64,000 bases of DNA from CAWEWH01 sp963812775 (GTDB lineage: Bacteria; Pseudomonadota; Alphaproteobacteria; Rhizobiales; Beijerinckiaceae): NCBI GenBank assembly GCA_963812775.1, contig CAWEWH010000008.1, positions 387,859 through 451,858 on the forward strand. Reading direction: 5' to 3'. The notes below the pieces were generated by a model. It saw only the letters and a program-made list of their open reading frames with translations, ran no database searches and was not told where the DNA came from. Position 1 is the stretch's first letter, and every line of letters starts with the position of its first letter. The position numbers were made by a program, and so were the translations under genes. Shown one piece after another: positions 1 to 8,190 of this stretch.

Positions 1-2
1 CC

Positions 3-62
3 GGTCTCGTGGCCGCGTACGCCGACTTCCTCGCCAATTCCGGCTCATTGCGGGCCGCCTGA
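3..62 (+). CDS. C-terminal end of a nucleotide-sugar epimerase/reductase, probably GDP-L-fucose synthase
   Basis: Only the last 19 codons are inside the window, reading GLVAAYADFLAN and ending in TGA two bases before the gmd start codon. A closing helix with the pattern G-[IL]-x-x-A-Y-x-[DW]-F-L is typical of the end of GDP-L-fucose synthase (Fcl), which converts the product of Gmd into GDP-L-fucose and usually lies next to gmd. The assignment rests on this short match and on the neighbour; another short-chain sugar epimerase is possible. Confidence 0.4.
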   Translation, partial: GLVAAYADFLANSGSLRAA

Positions 63-64
63 GA

Positions 65-1135
65 ATGACCGAAAAAGTTGCCTTGATCACCGGCGTCACC
101 GGCCAGGACGGCGCCTATCTGTCCGAGTTCCTGTTGAACAAGGGCTACGTCGTGCACGGGCTGAAGCGGCGGTCATCGTCGTTCAACAGCGCCCGCATCG
201 ATCATCTCTATGCCGATCCGCACCTGCCGAACGTGCGCTTCTTCATGCACTACGGCGACATGACGGATTCAACCAACCTGATCCGCATCATCCAGGAGAC
301 GCGCCCGAGCGAGATCTACAATCTCGCCGCCCAGAGCCACGTGCACGTCTCGTTCGAGACGCCGGAATATACGGCGAACTCCGACGCGTTGGGCCCGCTG
401 CGGATGCTCGAAGCCATCCGCATCCTCGGCATGAAGGACAGCGTGCGCTTCTATCAGGCCTCGACGTCCGAGCTCTACGGGCTCGTGCAGGAGACGCCGC
501 AGCGCGAGACGACGCCGTTCTATCCGCGCAGTCCCTACGCGGTGGCCAAGCTCTACGGCTACTGGATTACCGTGAACTACCGCGAGGCCTACGGCATGCA
601 CGCCTCGAACGGCATTCTCTTCAACCACGAAAGCCCGATCCGCGGCGAGACGTTCGTCACGCGCAAGATCACGCGGGCGGTGGCGGGCATCTACCACGGC
701 CTGCAGGACCGCCTCTATCTCGGCAATCTCGACGCCAAGCGCGACTGGGGCCATGCCCGCGACTATGTCGAAGGCATGTGGCTGATCCTGCAGCAGGAGC
801 GGCCGGACGACTATGTCCTGGCGACCGGCGAGAGCTATTCGGTTCGCGAATTCGTCGAGCGCGCTTTTCGCCAGGTCGGCCGCCCGATCGTCTGGTCGGG
901 CGAGGGCATCGAGGAGAAGGGCCTCGACAAGGCGAGCGGGCGCGTCATCGTCGAGGTCGATCCGCGCTACTTCCGTCCCACCGAGGTCGATCTCCTTATC
1001 GGTGATGCTTCCAAGGCGCGCAAGAAGCTCGGCTGGCAGAAGCAGACGAGCTTCGACGCTCTGATCAAGGAAATGATCGAAGCTGACCTCAACGCCGTCG
1101 CCCGCGACGGCAACAGGTGGACGCGGCATGAGTAG
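65..1135 (+). CDS. gmd: GDP-mannose 4,6-dehydratase
   Basis: Converts GDP-D-mannose to GDP-4-keto-6-deoxy-D-mannose in the cytoplasm, the entry point to GDP-fucose, GDP-rhamnose or GDP-perosamine. The 356-residue protein has the usual family length. Visible motifs are the NADP-binding loop TGVTGQDGAYL near residue 10, the STSELYG stretch carrying the catalytic Thr/Ser region, and the YAVAKLYGYW segment with the catalytic YxxxK. It follows the upstream reading frame by two bases and is separated from asnB by 44 bp, so it is the first complete gene of the cluster. The family assignment is very clear; the final GDP-sugar is not settled because the partner gene is cut off by the window edge. Confidence 0.95.
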   Translation: MTEKVALITGVTGQDGAYLSEFLLNKGYVVHGLKRRSSSFNSARIDHLYADPHLPNVRFFMHYGDMTDSTNLIRIIQETRPSEIYNLAAQSHVHVSFETPEYTANSDALGPLRMLEAIRILGMKDSVRFYQASTSELYGLVQETPQRETTPFYPRSPYAVAKLYGYWITVNYREAYGMHASNGILFNHESPIRGETFVTRKITRAVAGIYHGLQDRLYLGNLDAKRDWGHARDYVEGMWLILQQERPDDYVLATGESYSVREFVERAFRQVGRPIVWSGEGIEEKGLDKASGRVIVEVDPRYFRPTEVDLLIGDASKARKKLGWQKQTSFDALIKEMIEADLNAVARDGNRWTRHE

Positions 1136-1179
1136 CCTCACGGCGCCGCGATACCTCTTTGGGAGTTTTCGTTAGCCTG

Positions 1180-3048
1180 ATGTGTGGCATCGCAGGGTTC
1201 CTGTCGCATCGACTCGTTGGCGAAGACGTGCTGGGCCGCATGGTAAGCGCGCTGATGCATCGCGGTCCGGACGCCGACGGTTACTTCCGGGACAGCTCTT
1301 ACGCGGTCGGCATGCGGCGTCTCGCCATCGTTGACCTCGCCCACGGCGACCAACCTCTCTATGGCGAGGGCGGCCAAGTCGTGCTGATCTACAACGGCGA
1401 GATCTACAACTATCCCGAGCTGCGGCGTGAGCTCGAGGGGAAGGGGCATCGCTTCCGGACCAATTGCGACGGCGAGGTCATCTGTCATCTTTACGCGCAC
1501 CACGGCGAAGACCTGTTCGAGCGCCTGGATGGCATGTTTGCGGCAGCGCTGTGGATCAAGGTTGAGCGCAAGCTTCTGCTGGCACGCGATCTGCCAGGCG
1601 AAAAGCCGCTCTACTACGCCGAGCTTGGGAACGACGAAGTTGCCTTCGCGTCCGAGATATCGGCGCTCAAGCAATTTCCCGGCCTCGACCTTACCCTCGA
1701 TCGGCAAGCCATCTGGGACTTTCCGACCTTCCTGTGGGTGCCTGAGCCCGCCACGATCTATCGCGGCATCAAGGCGTTGCCGCGCGGCCATTTGCTCAGC
1801 GTGACACCGGCCGGAATGCGGCTGCGCCGTTATGAAAACCGCTTCAACCGGACGCCGCTGTTGGCCGCGGACAACGCCGCGACGTTGAGCGAAACGAAGC
1901 GGGTCGTTGAGGCGGCCGTGAAGAGCAGGCTCCTATCGGACGTTCCTGTCGGCAGCTTTCTGAGCGGCGGCCTCGACAGCTCGATTGTCGCCACAGTGGC
2001 GGCTGCGGAATTGCCGTCCCTCGACACCTTCAGTGTTGGTTTCGACGATGTCGACGATCCCTATCACGGGCGGGCTGACGAATCGGCCGCCGCAGCGGCG
2101 ACGGCCCGTGTCATCGGCGCTCGCCACCATCCCATCCGTGTCTCCGCGAAAAGCTTCCGCAATGAGCTCGACACCTTCTGCCGGCACGGCGATCAGCCCT
2201 TCGCCGTCTCGTCGGGGCTTGGCATCCTGGCCGTCGCCAAGGCGGCACAGGAAGCCGGCATCAAGGTGCTGCTCTCGGGCGATGGTGCCGATGAATGTTT
2301 TGGGGGCTATTCGTGGTACTCGCATCTCGACGCTGTGCATCGTAACGGCGCAACGGTGCGACCTGGCGTCCTCTCTTTCCAGAACTTCGGCATCGCATTG
2401 CCGCAGCGTCTCGCGGCTATTGCCGCAATGCCGGCGTCGCAAAAGGCTTGGGCCTGGCACTACTACGCGCACGAGGACGAGAAGAAAGGGCTGTTCGCTG
2501 GCGGCTTCGGCGAAGGGCTCGGCAGCTCGCTGCGCCACTTTGCTGCTTTCCGCGCCGATCCGGCGTGGCAGCCAATCGACTTCATCGCCCAGGACCGCGA
2601 CTTCTACTTCCCCAATGAGATGTTGCGGAAGGTTGACCGCATGACAATGGCCTACTCGGTGGAAGGCCGCGTACCGTTCGCCGCGCCTGCCATCCTCGCG
2701 CATGCCGACAAGCTGCGCTATCGCGACATGGTCGCCCCAGACGGCACCTTGAAGACGGTGCTGCGGCAGGCCTTCGCCGATCGCCTGCCGGCGGAGGTCG
2801 TGGCCCGGCCCAAACATGGCTTCAACGTCCCCATCGACCATTGGCTCAAGCACGAGTGGTCCGATCTTGTGGACGAGACGTTTTCACCCAACTCGGCGCT
2901 GTCGGCATCGGGCATCGCAGCACCTGGAGCGGGGCAGGTAGCTCGCGCGATGCTCAATGACACCGAGCGGCTCAACGGACACACGATCTTCTGCATGATC
3001 ATGCTCAACCGCTGGCTGGAGCAGGAGCGGCATGGAAATCATCGCTGA
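1180..3048 (+). CDS. asnB: Asparagine synthase (glutamine-hydrolysing), AsnB type
   Basis: I chose the ATG giving MCGIAGF because class II glutamine amidotransferases need Cys2 as the N-terminal nucleophile; an upstream TTG seven codons earlier would hide it. The 622-residue protein has an N-terminal glutaminase domain (about 1-210) and a C-terminal synthetase domain with the PP-loop SGGLDSS near residue 265. Members of this family inside polysaccharide clusters often amidate a sugar acid or a biosynthetic intermediate instead of making free asparagine; that role here is inferred from context, for example from the uronate made by the UDP-sugar dehydrogenase at the far end of the cluster. It overlaps the next gene by 17 bp. 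Confidence 0.9.
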   Translation: MCGIAGFLSHRLVGEDVLGRMVSALMHRGPDADGYFRDSSYAVGMRRLAIVDLAHGDQPLYGEGGQVVLIYNGEIYNYPELRRELEGKGHRFRTNCDGEVICHLYAHHGEDLFERLDGMFAAALWIKVERKLLLARDLPGEKPLYYAELGNDEVAFASEISALKQFPGLDLTLDRQAIWDFPTFLWVPEPATIYRGIKALPRGHLLSVTPAGMRLRRYENRFNRTPLLAADNAATLSETKRVVEAAVKSRLLSDVPVGSFLSGGLDSSIVATVAAAELPSLDTFSVGFDDVDDPYHGRADESAAAAATARVIGARHHPIRVSAKSFRNELDTFCRHGDQPFAVSSGLGILAVAKAAQEAGIKVLLSGDGADECFGGYSWYSHLDAVHRNGATVRPGVLSFQNFGIALPQRLAAIAAMPASQKAWAWHYYAHEDEKKGLFAGGFGEGLGSSLRHFAAFRADPAWQPIDFIAQDRDFYFPNEMLRKVDRMTMAYSVEGRVPFAAPAILAHADKLRYRDMVAPDGTLKTVLRQAFADRLPAEVVARPKHGFNVPIDHWLKHEWSDLVDETFSPNSALSASGIAAPGAGQVARAMLNDTERLNGHTIFCMIMLNRWLEQERHGNHR

Positions 3049-3730
3049 GATCGGCCAGAACCACAACGGCGACATGGATCTGGCGCGACGCCTCATACGC
3101 GAGGTCAAGGCCGCCGGCGCCTCGGTGGCGAAGTTCCAGGTGTATAGCGCGCGCGCACTCTTCCCGAAGGAAGGGAACGAGTGGTTCGACTACAATTGCA
3201 AGACCGAGCTCAGTCGCGCCGATGTCGAGACACTCGCCGGCGAATGCGAGAAGGCCGGCATCGAGTTCATGGCGTCTGTCTTCGACGTGGAGCGCATCCG
3301 CTGGCTCGAAGCCGTGGGCATGCGCCGCTACAAGATTGCCTCACGTTCCGTCAGGGACCGCGCCCTGGTTGAGGCCGTCGCCGCGACGGGAAAGCGCATG
3401 ATCGTGGCGCTGGGCATGTGGGACGAGCCGCATTTTCCCAACATCGCCGCCTCCGGTGGCGTCGACTTCCTCTACTGCATTTCCAAGTATCCGACGCCGC
3501 TCTCCGACCTGAACTTCGGCGGCGTCGACTTCGGCCGCTACGCCGGCTTCAGCGATCATACGATCGGCATCGAGGCGCCCATGGCAGCATTGGCGCGGGG
3601 CGCCCGCATCGTCGAGAAGCACTTCACGCTCGACAAGGGACTTTACGGTCCCGATCACGCCGGCAGCATGACCCCCGAGGAGCTGGTCGCGCTCTGCCGT
3701 TTCCGCGACAGCCTGCGGCAGATGCTCTGA
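3032..3730 (+). CDS. Short NeuB-like sialic/nonulosonic acid synthase (no SAF domain)
   Basis: Contains the NeuB TIM-barrel signatures in order: IAEIGQNHNGD at the N-terminus, KFQVY, RYKIAS, CISKYPTPLSDL, GFSDHTIGIEA, and EKHFTLDK followed by GPDHAGSMTPEEL. NeuB enzymes condense phosphoenolpyruvate with a hexosamine to give a nine-carbon nonulosonic acid. At 232 residues it ends right after the barrel and lacks the C-terminal antifreeze-like SAF domain that completes the active site of the partner subunit in typical 340-350-residue NeuB proteins. It may be a divergent SpsE-like enzyme. The downstream gene carries a NeuA-like domain, supporting a nonulosonate branch. Its stop is directly followed by the next ATG. 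Confidence 0.82.
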   Translation: MEIIAEIGQNHNGDMDLARRLIREVKAAGASVAKFQVYSARALFPKEGNEWFDYNCKTELSRADVETLAGECEKAGIEFMASVFDVERIRWLEAVGMRRYKIASRSVRDRALVEAVAATGKRMIVALGMWDEPHFPNIAASGGVDFLYCISKYPTPLSDLNFGGVDFGRYAGFSDHTIGIEAPMAALARGARIVEKHFTLDKGLYGPDHAGSMTPEELVALCRFRDSLRQML

Positions 3731-5092
3731 ATGAGCGAACCGCGCATCACCGTCTACGTGCCGTCGCGCAACTATGGCCGCTTTCTCGGCGATGCCGTCG
3801 AAAGCGTGCTGCGTCAAAGCGTCGATGATTGGGAGCTGATGATCATTGACGACGGCTCCTCCGACGAAACAGCGGAGGTGATGAATCTTTACCGCGGCCA
3901 CCCGCGGGTTTCGCTGCATCGTACCGAGGGAATCGGCCTCGCGGCGGTCTCGAACTTCGCCTTGGCGCGAGCGCGCGGCCGTTACGTCATCCGCCTCGAT
4001 GGCGACGACGTCTTTGACGAAAACATCCTGCTCGTGCTCGGCAACGTTCTCGACCGCGATGGCAAGCTGGCCCTCGTCTTCCCAGACTACTTCCTGGTCG
4101 ATCCGTTTGGACAGATTTTCGCGCAAGAGCGGCGCCAACGGCTTTATTCGGCGAATCACAGCTTCGATTTACCGCCGAACGGCGCTTGCACGCTAGTGCG
4201 CGCTTCGATCCTCAAGGAGGTCGGAGGCTACCGCGAGGACGTGCGAGCCCAGGATGGACTCGATCTCTGGACGAAGGTCTCGTCGCGGTACAAATGCGCC
4301 AACGTCAATCTGCCACTTTTCTACTACCGCCGTCACGGCTCCAATCTTACGACCGATTCGCAGCGCATCATCAACGCGCGGCGGCAGATCAAGAAGGATG
4401 CCGTTAGCGAACGTCTTGCCGCGCTTCGGCCCGTCATAGCAGTCGTCCCCTGCCGGCGGAATTTCGACTTCGTTCCGGACCTCTGGAAGCAGGAGCTTGG
4501 CGACAAGTCGCTTCTGGAGCGCGACATCGACGTGTGCGTCTCCTCGGAGCTGTTCGATCACATCGTCGTCACTTGCGACAATCCGGAGGCCGCAGCGGTC
4601 GTCGAGGGATACGACGACCCGCGCGTGCGTTTTTGGCTGCGCGACCCGCAGAGCACCATCCGTTCGGCCAGCATCGTCTCGACGCTCGAGGCCGTTGCGC
4701 AGGAGCTCGATGCTACGCTCAACGGCATGACGGTTCTGCGCTACATGCAGACCCCTTTCGTGACTGTAGCCACCTTGGAGGAAGCGGTCACGACCCTCGC
4801 CATGAACGATGCGGATTCGACGAATGGAGTCGAAGAGATCACGAGCCAAGTGCTGCGCCGGACGCCGTACGGCGTCGAGGTTGTGAACCGTCGCGGCGAG
4901 CTGCGCTCCGACTTCGATGTCATCTATCGGGATGTTCAAACTTGCGTGGCGACGCGAAATCGCAATCTTCCCAGCGGATCGCTGATGGGGCGTTCGACAG
5001 TCAGTTTCATTGTCTCAGCCGCCGAGTGCTTCTTCATTGATTCCGAACACAAGCTGCGCATCGCCCGCCTGATGGCAACGGACGTGAGTTGA
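3731..5092 (+). CDS. Fusion protein: GT2 glycosyltransferase + NeuA-like cytidylyltransferase domain
   Basis: Residues 1-225 form a GT-A family 2 glycosyltransferase: VYVPSRNYGRFL at residue 8, IDDGSSDET at 39-47 and the DGDD metal-binding motif at 90-93. Residues about 233-453 resemble a CMP-sugar synthetase (NeuA/SpsF) fold, with a parallel-strand start AVVPCRR, an LFDHIVVTCDNPE segment, RSASIVSTLEAV and MQTPFVTVATLEEAV in the places of the NeuA motifs. The Gly/Ser/Lys-rich CTP loop of classical NeuA is not recognisable, so the second domain could be a divergent or non-catalytic nucleotide-binding domain. A transferase joined to the enzyme that makes its donor would allow direct hand-over. 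TGATG overlap with the next gene. Confidence 0.8.
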   Translation: MSEPRITVYVPSRNYGRFLGDAVESVLRQSVDDWELMIIDDGSSDETAEVMNLYRGHPRVSLHRTEGIGLAAVSNFALARARGRYVIRLDGDDVFDENILLVLGNVLDRDGKLALVFPDYFLVDPFGQIFAQERRQRLYSANHSFDLPPNGACTLVRASILKEVGGYREDVRAQDGLDLWTKVSSRYKCANVNLPLFYYRRHGSNLTTDSQRIINARRQIKKDAVSERLAALRPVIAVVPCRRNFDFVPDLWKQELGDKSLLERDIDVCVSSELFDHIVVTCDNPEAAAVVEGYDDPRVRFWLRDPQSTIRSASIVSTLEAVAQELDATLNGMTVLRYMQTPFVTVATLEEAVTTLAMNDADSTNGVEEITSQVLRRTPYGVEVVNRRGELRSDFDVIYRDVQTCVATRNRNLPSGSLMGRSTVSFIVSAAECFFIDSEHKLRIARLMATDVS

Positions 5093-5769
5093 TGGAAGCC
5101 AAAGTAGGCGTGATCGTCGCCGCCCGCTCCACGTCAAGCCGGCTACCTGGCAAGGCGCTGTTGCCGCTCAACCGAGTGGGGATGGTGCAGTTCCTCCTGC
5201 GGCGCCTCAAGCCACTGCAGCGTGCCTCGTTGGTGTTCGCGACGACGCGGCTCGCGGCCGACGACGCCCTCGCCGCAAGTGTCGAACGGGAAGGCGTACC
5301 CGTCTATCGCGGCGAGAACGAGGACGTGGTTGCGCGCTATGTCGCAGCCGCCGCGCATTTCGGCTTCGACACGGTAGCGCGCGTCACCGGCGATTGCCCG
5401 TTCGTCGATGCGGAGCTTGTCGATTGGTGCATCGAGCAGACGACCGCTTTCGACCGCTTCGATCTTGCGACGACGAAGGGCCGTTTCCCGGTGGGGCTCG
5501 ACGTCGAGATCTATGCGGCCGAGCGAATGGCCAAGCTGCATCGCTCCGCGAGAATGTCGGTGGCGCATCGCGAGCACCTCACTCTCTTCTTCTACGACCA
5601 TCGCGACGAGTTCATTGTGCGCGTCCTCGAGCCGCGCACCGATTGGCCGGCCACTGGACGGCAATTCACCGTCGACACGCCGGACGACTACACCAAGGCG
5701 CAGGCCGTCGTCGCCAAGCTCGGCTGCGGCGACTTTTCCGTCCGTGACCTCCTGGCATCGGCGCCATGA
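5092..5769 (+). CDS. SpsF-like cytidylyltransferase (copy 1)
   Basis: The N-terminus VIVAARSTSSRLPGKAL is the SpsF/NeuA-type nucleotide-binding loop, and RVTGDCPFVDAELVD matches the second family signature. SpsF (spore coat polysaccharide family) proteins are small cytidylyltransferase-fold proteins that activate sugars such as nonulosonates with CTP. I took the ATG overlapping the stop of the preceding gene instead of the TTG one codon earlier. At 225 residues its length is normal for the family. A second, divergent copy lies about 14 kb downstream, also next to an amidation gene, so each may serve a separate sugar. The exact sugar cannot be read from sequence. Confidence 0.8.
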   Translation: MEAKVGVIVAARSTSSRLPGKALLPLNRVGMVQFLLRRLKPLQRASLVFATTRLAADDALAASVEREGVPVYRGENEDVVARYVAAAAHFGFDTVARVTGDCPFVDAELVDWCIEQTTAFDRFDLATTKGRFPVGLDVEIYAAERMAKLHRSARMSVAHREHLTLFFYDHRDEFIVRVLEPRTDWPATGRQFTVDTPDDYTKAQAVVAKLGCGDFSVRDLLASAP

Positions 5770-6390
5770 CGCGCATCGGTATCATCGATTGCGGCATAAG
5801 CAATGTGGGCTCGGTCCACAATGCCTTCGACTTTCTCGGCTTCGAGTCCGTGCTCGTGAAAGACTCCAGAAGCGCTCCGTGGACTGAGCCATCTCGTGTT
5901 GCCCGGGGATGGCAGTTTTCCGACGGGCATGGCGCGGTTGCGGAAGAATGGGCTGGGCGATGCAATTGCCGACGCCGCTCATCGCGGAACGCCGTTGCTC
6001 GGCATTTGTCTCGGCATGCAGATGCTGGCTGAAGAGGGCGAGGAATTCGAGATGACGCGCGGACTGGCGTTGACCTGCGGACGCATTGTGAGAATGACCC
6101 CGCAGGACCCCGCCTTGCCAGTGCCGCAAGTGGGATGGAACGACGTGGAGTTCCTTCGGGAGACGCGCTTGAGCGCCGGCCTGGGGGATCGCGCCACCTT
6201 CTACTTCATGCAGAGCTATGCGTTCGCCGACCCAAGCGCCTCTGCTGTGGCGGGCGTTTGCGACTATGGCGGCACTGTCGTATCGATCATCGAGCAGGGC
6301 CACGTTTTCGGGGTACAGTTCCACCCGGAAAAGAGCCAGCGCGCCGGCCTCGCGGTGTTGGCCAACTTCGCCAAGTTTGACGCAGTGTAA
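5766..6390 (+). CDS. HisH-like glutaminase of the sugar-amidation system (WbuY type), frameshifted
   Basis: A class I glutamine amidotransferase like the HisH subunit: IGIIDCGISNVGSV at the start, LVLPGDGSFP oxyanion region, the nucleophile Cys in LLGICLGMQ, VPQVGWNDV and the His-Glu pair in FHPEKS. In polysaccharide clusters such copies make ammonia for an N-acetyl-sugar amidotransferase and are not for histidine synthesis; the HisF-like and amidotransferase partners lie downstream in this cluster. Frame break: the opening frame reads to VLVKD and then loses similarity, while the next frame continues as PEALRGLSHLVLPG. Dropping one A of the AAA at 5859-5861 restores a single frame. ATGA overlap upstream; the next gene starts 5 bp downstream. 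Confidence 0.82.
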
Positions 6391-6394
6391 CGAC

Positions 6395-7477
6395 GTGTCT
6401 GCCACCGCTCAATTTTCCTCTCAATTCAGGCGCCGAGTCGATCACGCCGCAAGCGAGTTCTCGTCCGTCCCCACCTCTGGATTAGGAGCGCATCTGCGGG
6501 TGCAGGCCGGTCTCGCGCTTCTCGTTGCTCTAGAGGACCTATGCCACAGGCTGGACGACGATCCCTCGGTTCCGCTCGAATTGGCGGTCGACCGCGTTGC
6601 GCAACTCCCCAAGATCTTCGAAGCGGCGTTCCCCCATTCCGGCAGCAGCGACGACGAGCGTCCCGCGCCGGTTGATCAGGCAGATCCGACCGCGTTTCTT
6701 TTTGAAACGGCTTGGACCCAATACGACGAACGCACGTTCGATCACTCAGTCGGGCTTGTGCAAGCTCGGTTGCTTCTCAGCGGCTTCGACAAAAACTATT
6801 TCCAAGGAAAGATTTGTTTCGACGGCGGCTGTGGTACCGGGCGGCTTGCCGTCGCGATGGCGCGGGCTGGCGCTGCGAAAGTAGTTGCCATTGACGCCGG
6901 AAAGGCTTCGCTGGATTATCTGCGCACGGTGTGTAAGCGCTACCGCCTCGACCAGATCGAGATCATTCGTGGCAACGTCACGGACCTTCAAAATTTCGCG
7001 ACCGACAGCTTTGACTTTGTTGCCTCAAATGGCGTGCTACATCATACAAGCGCGCCGAGAAAGGGCCTCGCTGAGCATTTGCGCATTACACGACCAGGTG
7101 GTGTCTTCTGGGTTTATCTGTATGGCGCCGATGGACTGTATTGGCAAACATACGATGAGTTCCGCTTTCTATTGGACGGAGTCAGCGTTCGTCTCATTGC
7201 TGACATCCTCTCCAGCATGCGGATCAGGAAGGGGCTAATCTACACTTATTTGGACAACTTGCTCGCACCGCGTGTCTACTTCCGGCTGCAGGAAGTTTTG
7301 GATCTTCTTAGCCGGAGCGCGGACTTCACATACAGGCATGCGCGTGGTTCGGGGCCAATAGACGACACGGCGGCGCTGCTGGCGACCCGCTGGGGCCGTC
7401 AAATTTTCGGCCCGGATGGTGAAATTCGCATTGTCGTGAACAAGACCTCGAACCACAGACCTCCGACATCGCTGTGA
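6395..7477 (+). CDS. SAM-dependent class I methyltransferase
   Basis: A Rossmann-fold methyltransferase; motif I is FDGGCGTGRLAVAMA, followed by VVAIDAGKASLDYLR (motif II) and FDFVASNGVLHHT (motif IV), a pattern common in methyltransferases with small-molecule or sugar substrates. I chose the GTG five bases after the hisH-like stop; the frame is open further upstream but overlaps hisH completely. The N-terminal 120 residues have no recognised domain and contain a cofactor-independent helical stretch. GTGA overlap with the sulfotransferase gene suggests translational coupling. Substrate presumably a residue or terminus of the exported glycan (inference). Confidence 0.78.
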   Translation: MSATAQFSSQFRRRVDHAASEFSSVPTSGLGAHLRVQAGLALLVALEDLCHRLDDDPSVPLELAVDRVAQLPKIFEAAFPHSGSSDDERPAPVDQADPTAFLFETAWTQYDERTFDHSVGLVQARLLLSGFDKNYFQGKICFDGGCGTGRLAVAMARAGAAKVVAIDAGKASLDYLRTVCKRYRLDQIEIIRGNVTDLQNFATDSFDFVASNGVLHHTSAPRKGLAEHLRITRPGGVFWVYLYGADGLYWQTYDEFRFLLDGVSVRLIADILSSMRIRKGLIYTYLDNLLAPRVYFRLQEVLDLLSRSADFTYRHARGSGPIDDTAALLATRWGRQIFGPDGEIRIVVNKTSNHRPPTSL

Positions 7478-8190
7478 ACGGGCCCGCTCAAGAAGCGCTG
7501 GAGATCGCGCTGGTTACGCAGATGCGGGCGGGCACACATTATTTTTGTGGCGCACTGAGGGTGGCGCTGGAGGCCGTGATTTTACGCCCGGCGGCTGGCG
7601 CCTACGCGACGATGGATGACGAATACATCAAGAGGGGTCTCCATTCGGACAGCAATATTGAGTTGCCGGCGCCGATAGCCAACCGGCGAGTCTTCTTCAG
7701 CCACTACTACCACCCTCAATGGAAGGATCTCGAAATTCCTCGGGTCTATCTCGTCGGCTTTCCCCTCGACAGCTTTTACTCAGATGGGGTCGTCGCTGCC
7801 GCGCAGAGCTACGATCCAAGTCCGAGCGGGCCGCGGTCGGGCTCCTATGTGCTGAGATACAACAGTCCAGAGTGGAATCGGCTGTCTGCGCGCATGAGGG
7901 AAAATGCCGATTGGCTAAGGGAAATCCAAGCCGACACGGCAGCGCTCGTCGTACGCTACGAGGACTTGTTTGTGGCCTTCGAGGCGACTGCCGCACGGAT
8001 TTCAGAGTTTCTTCATGGGTTCAAGAATCCGTTGCCGCGGCCCGTAAGAAATCCTCGGCGCATGTATTGGACGCGGGACTATCTGAGCTGTCTGGACGCT
8101 AGAGCATTCGGAGAATTGCGGGCGATTTTCGCGGACGCGATCGACCACTACTTCCCAGAAAGATCTGCTTCGATGCGAGATAGCCTGTGA
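7474..8190 (+). CDS. Sulfotransferase (PAPS-dependent, Sulfotransfer_1-like)
   Basis: Transfers sulfuryl groups from PAPS. The 5'-phosphosulfate loop region is VTQMRAGTHYF at residues 14-24, corresponding to the family's P-x-S-G-T-[TH]-[WY] loop with Arg where Lys is often found. The 3'-phosphate region appears as RVYLVGFPLDSF, and VVRYEDL is a conserved late motif in this family. At 238 residues it is compact. Immediately downstream lie cysD and cysN/C, which make PAPS, so the cluster carries both donor supply and transferase. GTG start overlapping the previous stop, GTGA overlap with cysD. The acceptor is probably the polysaccharide repeat, by analogy to rhizobial NodH/LPS sulfation (inference). 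Confidence 0.78.
   Translation: MNGPAQEALEIALVTQMRAGTHYFCGALRVALEAVILRPAAGAYATMDDEYIKRGLHSDSNIELPAPIANRRVFFSHYYHPQWKDLEIPRVYLVGFPLDSFYSDGVVAAAQSYDPSPSGPRSGSYVLRYNSPEWNRLSARMRENADWLREIQADTAALVVRYEDLFVAFEATAARISEFLHGFKNPLPRPVRNPRRMYWTRDYLSCLDARAFGELRAIFADAIDHYFPERSASMRDSL

Noticed and set aside
269..1141. Long minus-strand frame of 290 codons opposite gmd
   Set aside because: Shadow of gmd: high-GC third positions keep the opposite frame open, and there is no domain or operon on this strand. The same holds for similar long frames opposite asnB, the GT2 fusion and DegT.
5766..6390. HisH as a histidine-biosynthesis gene
   Set aside because: It is embedded in a polysaccharide operon with an amidotransferase and a HisF-like protein lacking a catalytic Asp; no other his genes are present, so the sugar-amidation role is more likely.
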